DNA of 64,000 nt from Gemmatimonadaceae bacterium (lineage in GTDB: Bacteria; Gemmatimonadota; Gemmatimonadetes; Gemmatimonadales; Gemmatimonadaceae): the NCBI GenBank assembly GCA_016720905.1, contig JADKJT010000003.1:124001-188000 (forward strand). Reading direction: 5' to 3'. The notes under the pieces are model-generated. The model was not told the origin of the DNA. It saw only the letters and a program-made list of their open reading frames with translations, and made no database searches. Position 1 is the stretch's first letter. Each line of letters starts with the position of its first letter. Position numbers and translations under genes: made by a program. This document shows, in pieces, positions 37,246 through 44,073 of this stretch.

Positions 37246-37818
37246 ATGACACTCATTCGTTCGCGACTTGCCTTGCTGGCATTCCCTGTCGGTCTGGTCA
37301 CACTGTCGGCGTGTGATCGCAACGCCGGCCGAACCGATGACCTGCTGCGCGCCGACCTGGCGGCGGCCGCGCAGGCGCCGTCGTTGCGGCAGCAGTATGC
37401 GAGCCCGCAGGAACTGGGATATCCACCGGGAACGGCGCCCGGGTACGCTCCGGCGTACGGGGCGCCGCAATATGCGTATCCGCCGCAGGCCGTGTACGCG
37501 CCACCGCCGCGCGTGGTGTATCGCGACGCGCCCACGCGGGTGGTGTATCGCACGCGACCGGCTTCGCCGTCGGCGGGGGCGTCGTCGGCCGGGTCTGGTG
37601 CGGGTGACGTGGGTGACGGTGGGGGTGCAGGGACCTCCGCACCCACCTCGGAGCGCAATTCGACGCGTGGTGCGGTGATTGGTGCGGCGACCGGAACGGC
37701 GGTGGGGATTCTCACGTCGCGCGACAAGGTAAAGGGCGGCGCGGTGGGCGCGGTGGCCGGTGCCGTGCTGGGCGGCGTGATTGGCTCGCAGATTTATACG
37801 AGGCCGCGCAAGCCATAG
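37246..37818 (+). CDS. Lipoprotein with C-terminal glycine-zipper domain
   Basis: A 190-residue predicted lipoprotein: lipobox LVTLSAC (Cys23), a Pro/Tyr/Ala-rich linker (about 60-120) and a glycine-zipper of the YMGG kind at the end (RGAVIGAATGTAVGILTS and GGAVGAVAGAVLGGVIGSQIY). Such domains insert into or oligomerise at membranes. The ATG at 37246 follows TCGGAGG. A sigma-54 promoter lies upstream, pointing to stress- or nitrogen-type control. Confidence 0.78.
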   Translation: MTLIRSRLALLAFPVGLVTLSACDRNAGRTDDLLRADLAAAAQAPSLRQQYASPQELGYPPGTAPGYAPAYGAPQYAYPPQAVYAPPPRVVYRDAPTRVVYRTRPASPSAGASSAGSGAGDVGDGGGAGTSAPTSERNSTRGAVIGAATGTAVGILTSRDKVKGGAVGAVAGAVLGGVIGSQIYTRPRKP

Positions 37819-37840
37819 CGGTCTGCGAAGCCTGTCGGGC

Positions 37841-38764
37841 TTACGGCGCGATCACGCGCAGTGCGTTCGGCAGGCTCCGGATGCGTACCGTGCGACTGCT
37901 GGCGTGATGCGGTTCGCCATCGGCCTGGAAATGCAATGCGTCGAGCGATGTCAGGGTGAATTCAGCGGCGCGCGCGGTGCTCACCGCGTGGTGTGTGATG
38001 TGGGCGCCACGGGGGGCGCGGGCGAAGAGCATGGCCCGGGTGGCAGCGGGTGCATTTGCAATCCCTATCACATCGAGCATACCGTTGTTCAGTAGCGCGT
38101 CTGGTGCGATACGAAAGGCGCCCCCGAACCACTGGCCATTCGCAAAGACCACCGTCAGCCAGTCGCGCGATGCGCCGTGATGCAGGGCACTGACACTGGC
38201 GGAGAATCCGCGATAACGAAAGAGCTGTTGCAGTGCGGTGACTACATACAGTGTGGTGCCGCGCAGCATGCGCGGTCGGCGACGCGGATCTTTGGTGCGC
38301 TGCAGCACATCGACATCAAAGCCAAACCCGGCGGCGTTCACAAACGGCACGCCGTCAATTTCGGCGGCGTCAATGAGGCGCGAGGTGCCGCTGGCAATGA
38401 GACGGGCCATGGCCAGATAGTCGTGCGCGGGAATGTGCAGCGACTTGGCAAAATCATTGCCCGTGCCGGCGGCGAAGATGGCCAGCGGGGTATGCGAGTG
38501 CGTGGCAATGAGTCCGCGAGCGGCGTGGGTGACGGAGCCGTCGCCGCCCAGGACCACCAGCGCTTTCGCATTCGCGTGCACGGCTTCGGTGGCCAGGCGG
38601 GTTTCGTCGCGCGGGCGCGTGGATTCGACGACTTTGACGGGTCCGATGGTGCGGAGGGCGGCGTACGCGCGATCTGTTTGATGCCGTGCGCGACCGTTGC
38701 CGGCGGCCGGGTTGACCAGCAGGTGGATGGGGCCGGAGAGGTGTGCAGCAGCGAGGGCGGGCAT
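37841..38764 (-). CDS. Diacylglycerol kinase-family lipid kinase (YegS/BmrU-like)
   Basis: A 307-residue enzyme of the DAGK catalytic-domain family that phosphorylates membrane lipids. The N-terminus shows the nucleotide-binding NPAAGNGRA, the catalytic loop VVLGGDGSVTHAARG, and GTGNDFAKSL, then the two-domain core with NAAGFGFDVDVLQRTK and the late INGMLD-like region. It could act in recycling diacylglycerol or on related lipids. Convergent with the glycine-zipper lipoprotein gene (22 bp apart). Confidence 0.87.
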   Translation of the reverse strand: MPALAAAHLSGPIHLLVNPAAGNGRARHQTDRAYAALRTIGPVKVVESTRPRDETRLATEAVHANAKALVVLGGDGSVTHAARGLIATHSHTPLAIFAAGTGNDFAKSLHIPAHDYLAMARLIASGTSRLIDAAEIDGVPFVNAAGFGFDVDVLQRTKDPRRRPRMLRGTTLYVVTALQQLFRYRGFSASVSALHHGASRDWLTVVFANGQWFGGAFRIAPDALLNNGMLDVIGIANAPAATRAMLFARAPRGAHITHHAVSTARAAEFTLTSLDALHFQADGEPHHASSRTVRIRSLPNALRVIAP

Positions 38765-38885
38765 GGGGGGAAGTTAGCGCGCGGGGCCGGCTGCCGTGCG
38801 AATCTGCCGCTTGACGTCGATGCTGACCAGCGTACAATCTTGCGCGTCGATATTGGAAATGACTTCCACGTTGAGGCGCACGCAA

Positions 38886-39200
38886 ATGGCCTATCAGTTC
38901 GCAACCCTGGTGTGGGAATGCTTTGCCGGGGAGGATCACGCGGAGATCCACCTGCAGGTACTCGCAGTACTCGAGGCGAACGGCATTGCGGTGCTTGACA
39001 CGCCCATGGGAATCGACACCGGAGCGCCGGATACCAGCCTGGTGGTCTTTCGGTTCACCACCGGCGCGCAGCTGACCGCGATTGCCAGCGACCTCGACCA
39101 ACTCCCGCTGTCGTTTGTGTTCACGACATCGCCGGTGGGCAACACCAAGGCGTACTCGCGCGACGTGGACGGCGGCGCGCTTTCAAAGGTGACGGGATGA
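38886..39200 (+). CDS. Small hypothetical protein
   Basis: A 104-residue protein beginning MAYQFATLVWECFAGEDHAEI. It is mixed alpha/beta with no signal peptide, membrane segment or known motif. Its stop overlaps the start of the OMPLA-like gene by 4 bp, so the two are co-translated. An in-frame start at 38796 would overlap nothing useful; I prefer 38886. Confidence 0.55.
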   Translation: MAYQFATLVWECFAGEDHAEIHLQVLAVLEANGIAVLDTPMGIDTGAPDTSLVVFRFTTGAQLTAIASDLDQLPLSFVFTTSPVGNTKAYSRDVDGGALSKVTG

Positions 39201-40243
39201 ACGGCCGTCTGCTGTTTGCCGCGGTGCTGGTGGTGCTGGGCGCCGAGCGGGTGGATGCGCAATTGTCGCCCGTGGGGGATAAGCAGTCCAACATGTTTCA
39301 GGAGTCGTCGACGATTGCGTTCGGGACGCCGACGGGGAAGCGTCTCCTGTTCGAGGCGCGACCGGCGCTGCACTTGTACGCACTCAATCAGTTTGGCGAT
39401 CAGGTGTGGCAGAAAACCGGTACACGTGACTCGAAGGGATGGCTCCCGAAACGCGTCGCCATGGCCACGGGCTTTTCGTTCCTGCCCGAGATGCGCATGT
39501 CCACCGATCGGTCCAGTCCGGTGCGAACGCCGTCCTATCGCATAAGGGCAACACATCAGGTGTTGTGGATGCAGAGGAATCCAATCGCTGACAATCTCAA
39601 GTACACGGTGCAGGGGTTCAAGCTGACGGCGTTCGGTCACTACTCCAATGGGCAGTCGGGATGTCGACTGCGCGGCTTTGCCTATGCGGCGGCCGCCAAC
39701 GGTGACTCGGTGTGCGCGGTGTCCAACGCCACCGTCGCGGCGCGTCGTGAGGTCAACATCGACAACGGCGACTTCTCGACCAGCTACTTCGCGCTCGCGT
39801 TCGACCGGCGGACCGGACGAATCCGTGACGTCACGGGTCCGATGATGTCGTCGCGTGAGTGGGGGGCGGAGTATCAGGTCCATCCCCTCGGACTCCAACC
39901 CGGCGGAACGGATCGCGATCAGGCGACGGCGTACGGCACGCACGAGGTGGTTGGCCGATACGCGCAGGAGAGCCGGCATGCGGTCAATCGTCGTGCGGCC
40001 GGTGTGTTTCGCTGGTCGGTGATGGGCGTGTTGCGATTCGGACCGGACGCCACGCCGCTGCAACGTGTGGAAACGGAGGTGTCGTACTTATTTGACCACC
40101 TCGCGACGTTCGGCTTTTTCGTGCGGCATCATGCGGGGTTCGACTACTACAACATCCGGTACTTCGACCGGAAGCCATTCGTGTCGGTGGGGTTCAAGTT
40201 CGATCCGGGGCGGCTGGATCTGGTGGCGACTGACGTTCGCTGA
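39197..40243 (+). CDS. Putative outer-membrane phospholipase A (OMPLA-like) barrel
   Basis: A 348-residue exported beta-barrel with a signal peptide (cut near residue 21, VDAQL). It carries the OMPLA-type motif GHYSNGQSG with His148 and Ser150, matching the His-x-Ser-Asn-Gly active site of E. coli PldA (His142, Ser144). A downstream NGDFSTSYF segment may supply the third catalytic residue, usually Asn. The strands alternate Phe/Tyr and polar residues and the terminal strand ends near RLDLVA. If correct, it hydrolyses outer-membrane phospholipids. The rest of the sequence is diverged, so this rests on the motif and size. Confidence 0.55.
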   Translation: MNGRLLFAAVLVVLGAERVDAQLSPVGDKQSNMFQESSTIAFGTPTGKRLLFEARPALHLYALNQFGDQVWQKTGTRDSKGWLPKRVAMATGFSFLPEMRMSTDRSSPVRTPSYRIRATHQVLWMQRNPIADNLKYTVQGFKLTAFGHYSNGQSGCRLRGFAYAAAANGDSVCAVSNATVAARREVNIDNGDFSTSYFALAFDRRTGRIRDVTGPMMSSREWGAEYQVHPLGLQPGGTDRDQATAYGTHEVVGRYAQESRHAVNRRAAGVFRWSVMGVLRFGPDATPLQRVETEVSYLFDHLATFGFFVRHHAGFDYYNIRYFDRKPFVSVGFKFDPGRLDLVATDVR

Positions 40244-40309
40244 CGGCAGATGGGCATTTGTCGGAACACCGGTGCGCACATTCACAAGACTGCAGAGGAG
40301 GGGACGAAC

Positions 40310-40789
40310 ATGATTCCAAAGAACACCATCTGTCTCTGGTTCAACAACGACGCCCACGAAGCCGCGCGCTTCTACGCCGCCACGTTTCCGGATAGCACGG
40401 TGACCGCGGTGCACACGGCACCCAGTGACTACCCGGGCGGCAAGCAAGGCGATGAACTGACGGTGGAATTCACCGTGCTGGGCATTCCCTGCCTTGGTCT
40501 CAACGGTGGGCCCGTGTTCCCGCACAGTGAGGCGTTTTCCTTCCAGATTGCCACCGACAATCAGGAAGAAACGGACCGATACTGGAACGCCATCGTGGAC
40601 AATGGCGGCACGGAAAGTTCGTGCGGGTGGTGCAAGGACCGTTGGGGTCTCAACTGGCAGATTACGCCGCGCGTGCTGATCGAGGCGATGGCGGCGGGCG
40701 GCGCCGAGGCCAAGCGGGCGTTCGATGCGATGATGCCAATGAAGAAGATTGACGTCGCAACTATCGAGGCTGCGCGACGACGGGAGTAG
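40310..40789 (+). CDS. VOC-fold protein (PhnB/3-demethylubiquinone methyltransferase-like)
   Basis: A 159-residue protein of the glyoxalase-like (VOC) superfamily. It begins with the usual ICLWFNNDAHEAARFYAATF, followed by the LGIPCLGLNGGP strand, FSFQIATDNQEETDRYWNAI and the CGWCKDRWGLNWQITPRVL block. These proteins are often annotated as 3-demethylubiquinone 3-methyltransferase but most are of unknown function. GAGG lies upstream of the ATG at 40310; the frame from 40250 is an extension. Confidence 0.85.
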   Translation: MIPKNTICLWFNNDAHEAARFYAATFPDSTVTAVHTAPSDYPGGKQGDELTVEFTVLGIPCLGLNGGPVFPHSEAFSFQIATDNQEETDRYWNAIVDNGGTESSCGWCKDRWGLNWQITPRVLIEAMAAGGAEAKRAFDAMMPMKKIDVATIEAARRRE

Positions 40790-40857
40790 CGAGTCCTCAC
40801 TGACCCGGGGTGGCGATAATTGTCGAGGCCGAGGCGACGAGGCGGGCCCGGGAGAGG

Positions 40858-42198
40858 CTAGTCGTCGGCCGCGATCACGAAGACGGTCCTGAACACCGCT
40901 TTGCCCCTCACCCGACCGAGATTCCATTCATACCATCGTCCCTCGGTCATCTCTCGCCGTGGCGCGTAACGCTTCTGCACCGCACGGCGGAGTTCGGAAC
41001 GCATTGGCTCCGGCAGCAAAGGAAGTCTCTCGGCGATGGCAGGAATGGCATCAGGCGACAGTTCATTGGCGAGGTAGGCCACATCGAGCTTCCCCGACGT
41101 CGCGAAACGGTCGATGTTGCGTTTCGCGATCCACGCCTCGTGGTTCCAGTAGCTGAGCGCCACGAACAACAGCATCGCCACCGAGGCGGCACGACGGAAG
41201 AGTCGGCCCGCATCGAGTTCACCCGCCACTTCGACTGAAAGCCAGAGGAGACCGCCGGCAACCGCCGTCATGTAGGCCTGGGCATACAGCCGCGCGGTGG
41301 TGTATCCGTAGGCGGCTTCGTACAGCAGCACGCGACGAAAGGCCGACCCGAGCAGCAGCAGCACTGCCGTGATGAGCGCAAAGGTGAGCATGCGCAGGAA
41401 CCGTTCGCGCGTACCGTGCTGGCCGTAACGCTCCGAAACAATAATGAGCACGACAGTCGCCGATGCGACGACGGTTCCGAGCCACGTCGGCGAAGCGTTC
41501 CCGGGTGTTGGCGTCGAGTCGTGGTGCGCTTCTCGTGACGCGTATCCGTACGCACCGACCACGAGTCCGAGCAGCGCTGTGAAAAACACCACGCGCGGCA
41601 CGACGTCCCAGTTCAAGAGGGTGAAGACCCCGTCTCGCCACGACGCGAAGGTGGGATCCGCTTCGGCGAGCAGCAGGGCGAAGACGATGAGAATCGGCGT
41701 CGTGATAGCGAGGCCGCGCACCCGTGCCCGCGCGCGCGGTGACTGAATGAGTTCGGTGGCCTCGATGGCGCGGCGAATGGCGTGCGCCAATGCGCTGGCG
41801 AATGCCAGGAGCGGCGCCGTCACCGCAAACTGTGCGGAAATGCGATGGACTGACGGATTGGCGGCCAGTCGCATCTGCATCGCCAGCAACACGATGACCG
41901 AACCGCAGATCAGGACGTGCAGTACTGGACTGGCGGTGACGGCCGCCGCGCCGGCAATGACGGTGGCGGCGGCGCCGGTGAGCACCACGGTCCCCCCACC
42001 GACGCCCCGTTGCCGGGCCAGGGCGGCAAGCCCCGCCGCCGCCGCGCCGGTCCAAAGCAACCAATTGATGCCGGGCAAGGCGTCGAACATCACCCAGGTG
42101 CCGAAGGCGGCCACAGCCGCCGCCGCTGTCCAGAGGAGCGTCAGGCCTCCCTCCACTACGCCCGGGACCGGGCCTGAGACGTCGCGCTCGGAGTGCAT
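40858..42198 (-). CDS. DUF4173 membrane protein
   Basis: A 446-residue integral membrane protein with about eleven hydrophobic helices. It has the DUF4153/DUF4173 pattern with GSAFRRVLLYEAAYGYTTARLYAQAYM near residue 300 and a charged C-terminal domain ending WYEWNLGRVRGK. Function unknown. The chosen ATG at 42198 lies seven bases after the -10 of a strong sigma-70 promoter, so the message may be leaderless; the TTG at 42234 overlaps the -35 region and is rejected. It diverges from the next gene, and both share an operator. Confidence 0.78.
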   Translation of the reverse strand: MHSERDVSGPVPGVVEGGLTLLWTAAAAVAAFGTWVMFDALPGINWLLWTGAAAAGLAALARQRGVGGGTVVLTGAAATVIAGAAAVTASPVLHVLICGSVIVLLAMQMRLAANPSVHRISAQFAVTAPLLAFASALAHAIRRAIEATELIQSPRARARVRGLAITTPILIVFALLLAEADPTFASWRDGVFTLLNWDVVPRVVFFTALLGLVVGAYGYASREAHHDSTPTPGNASPTWLGTVVASATVVLIIVSERYGQHGTRERFLRMLTFALITAVLLLLGSAFRRVLLYEAAYGYTTARLYAQAYMTAVAGGLLWLSVEVAGELDAGRLFRRAASVAMLLFVALSYWNHEAWIAKRNIDRFATSGKLDVAYLANELSPDAIPAIAERLPLLPEPMRSELRRAVQKRYAPRREMTEGRWYEWNLGRVRGKAVFRTVFVIAADD

Positions 42199-42205
42199 GA
42201 CAGGG

Positions 42206-42234
42206 AGTATCTGGCCGGAGACTCGTATTGTCAA
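42206..42234 (-). promoter_or_regulatory. Sigma-70 promoter of the DUF4173 gene
   Basis: On the minus strand TTGACA (42234-42229) is followed after exactly 17 bases by GATACT (42211-42206), seven bases before the ATG. Transcription would start at or near the start codon, implying a leaderless message. The -35 box lies inside the palindrome at 42230-42262, so a bound repressor would block it. Confidence 0.6.
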
Positions 42235-42262
42235 GTACTTGGTAACGCAAAGTATCTTTGAC
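42230..42262. promoter_or_regulatory. Palindromic operator between divergent membrane genes
   Basis: GTCAAGTACTT at the left and AAAGTATCTTTGAC at the right form an imperfect inverted repeat over 33 bp. It sits exactly 31 bases from each of the two divergent ATG codons (42198 and 42294), overlapping the -35 box of the minus-strand promoter. The sequence resembles AAGTACTT-type sites of PadR/MarR-like repressors, but no such regulator gene is next to it. Confidence 0.55.
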
Positions 42263-42293
42263 GGAGACGGATCCGCGAAGCAGCTTCTCTGCC

Positions 42294-43190
42294 ATGTCGA
42301 TCGTGCTGGGTATCGTAGCCACGCTTGCGGCGCTCCTCACCCTGGCCGTGGGTGCGACGGTCTTCCAACTCCGCGCCAGCGACGCGGCCGGCAATGGGCT
42401 GGCGCACGCCTTCCTGGCCATCAGCGTGGTGGCGTTGTGGACATTGCTGGCCCTTGCGCTCGTGCTCACGGCGCTTCAGAAGCAACGCGTCGCGCCGCCG
42501 TGGGCATCGATCAACGCCTCCGCACTGCTGCTGTTCGCGCTTGCCGTGGCGGGGCAGGCGGCGTGTCTGGCACAACTGACCGGCCGCCAGGACGACGGAT
42601 GGTTTCGCCTGGTGCTGCAGATGGCCGTGATCGCTCCACCTATTGCCGCCCTCACGCATATTGCGTGGCGCGCCTTCGGCGCACCGGTGCCAATCCGCAT
42701 CGCGACCGTCGGTGTTGGCATCCTGATCGGAGGTCTCAGCGTGGTGTCACTGCTGGGTTGGCTGCGTCCCAAGCCGGCGCCGCGGGACATCGACGTGCAC
42801 GCGCTCGCCTATCCGGCACTCCTTGTTCGTGGCACGTCAAAAATCGAGATCATCGACCAACCGCGTGACTTGACGTCGATGAACAGCAACTACGTGGTAA
42901 ATCGCCCCAGCGATCCGCTGGTGATCGATTCGCATTTCGCCATCTTTGCGGTGCGCGACCTGAAGCTTGCCAAGAGCGCTTTGGGCATGCTGGTTCGCGG
43001 GCAGGGCGTTGAGCCGGTGACGTTCCGACTGGTTCCGTACCAGCCGTCGGGCACGTCGCAAAGCGTCCGCTCGCTGGTGCTTGCGGTCACCTCCCTGAGT
43101 CCCGATCCCGACAAGGATGCGGCAATGCGCCGGGATATTGCCACGGCCGAATCGCTGGACGAGATCCTGGCGATTCTCTCACGGGACTGA
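42294..43190 (+). CDS. Membrane protein of unknown function
   Basis: A 298-residue protein with four membrane helices (about 4-22, 38-58, 72-88, 108-170 region) and a soluble C-terminal domain (about 185-298) with no known motif. It diverges from the DUF4173 gene and shares its palindromic operator, so the two probably answer to the same signal. The ATG at 42294 is preferred to a TTG at 42258 inside the operator. Confidence 0.6.
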   Translation: MSIVLGIVATLAALLTLAVGATVFQLRASDAAGNGLAHAFLAISVVALWTLLALALVLTALQKQRVAPPWASINASALLLFALAVAGQAACLAQLTGRQDDGWFRLVLQMAVIAPPIAALTHIAWRAFGAPVPIRIATVGVGILIGGLSVVSLLGWLRPKPAPRDIDVHALAYPALLVRGTSKIEIIDQPRDLTSMNSNYVVNRPSDPLVIDSHFAIFAVRDLKLAKSALGMLVRGQGVEPVTFRLVPYQPSGTSQSVRSLVLAVTSLSPDPDKDAAMRRDIATAESLDEILAILSRD

Positions 43191-43223
43191 CCAGCCGCGA
43201 CCTTGCACGCGGCGCGTCATCCG

Positions 43224-44039
43224 TCATCCGTTGGCGTCATCGACAAACGGGAATGTCGTCAACACGTCCACCTGCTCGGCAGCACACCGTGACGTCCAGC
43301 CCGGATTCAGTCTGCCGAGCAGCGCGAGTTGCTGGGTGAACATCGCGCGACGAAAGTCCTCTCCGGGCTTCCGCCGCGGCCGAGCGAGGTCTGCCGCCAT
43401 CGACCATGTCACGTCGCGAAAAATGCGATACAGCAATTCGTCCACCGACGTCGTGGAGAATCGTTCGAACTCGGCGCCGCGCTCAGCGCGCACGAAGTGG
43501 TAGGTGTCGTCCTTGATCTCGATGTGCGGCAGTCCATTTCCGGCGGAATGCTGAAACGTTGGCAGCAGATGTGCGGGCGCCTCGATGCGCTGCGCGAGCG
43601 GCACCATGCGGCTGCGCAGCGGCGAGAATTGATCGGGCGGAGGATCGGCCCATCGCGACGCGTCGGACATCCGCTGCTCTTCCTGGCCGCGCCGGCGGGC
43701 GTCGATATCCGGTGGCCCGTCGCCCGCCGCACGACGGCGCCAAACGCTGCGCGTTCCCACCATGAGGACCAGCACGAGCAGGCCGATTGCTGTGCGGTAG
43801 CTCGTGTCGCCGATTGGCGAGCCGGGCGTGCGCGTCACGCGGTACCCGGTGCCGATCACAACGACGAACGCAGCGGCGACGCCAGCGGCGGCGAGGATGA
43901 AGCCTGCATGGCGCTTGGCGAGCCGATGGAGTCTGTCGATCACGGGGGAGGTGTCGTCCTGCGGTTCTTGGGTCAGCTGATTCGCGAGCGGAAAGGATCT
44001 CCCCGGCGCGATGGGCGCAAGGATCCTGCCGTGCGCCAT
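43224..44039 (-). CDS. Membrane protein with Imm63-like C-terminal domain
   Basis: About 271 residues. The N-terminal part has two membrane helices (about 45-65 and 80-100), then a charged linker. The C-terminal domain (about 165-265) carries the pattern PHIEIKDDTYHFVRAERGAEFERF, DELLYRIFRDVTWSMA and FRRAMFTQQLALLGRLNP, which I recall from the Imm63 family of polymorphic-toxin immunity proteins. No toxin gene is seen beside it. The start is uncertain (ATG 44039 or GTG 43943). The divergent neighbour is a LuxR-type regulator. Confidence 0.5.
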   Translation of the reverse strand: MAHGRILAPIAPGRSFPLANQLTQEPQDDTSPVIDRLHRLAKRHAGFILAAAGVAAAFVVVIGTGYRVTRTPGSPIGDTSYRTAIGLLVLVLMVGTRSVWRRRAAGDGPPDIDARRRGQEEQRMSDASRWADPPPDQFSPLRSRMVPLAQRIEAPAHLLPTFQHSAGNGLPHIEIKDDTYHFVRAERGAEFERFSTTSVDELLYRIFRDVTWSMAADLARPRRKPGEDFRRAMFTQQLALLGRLNPGWTSRCAAEQVDVLTTFPFVDDANG

Positions 44040-44073
44040 TGCTATTGGCCGGGTACCGCCACACACTGCACGC

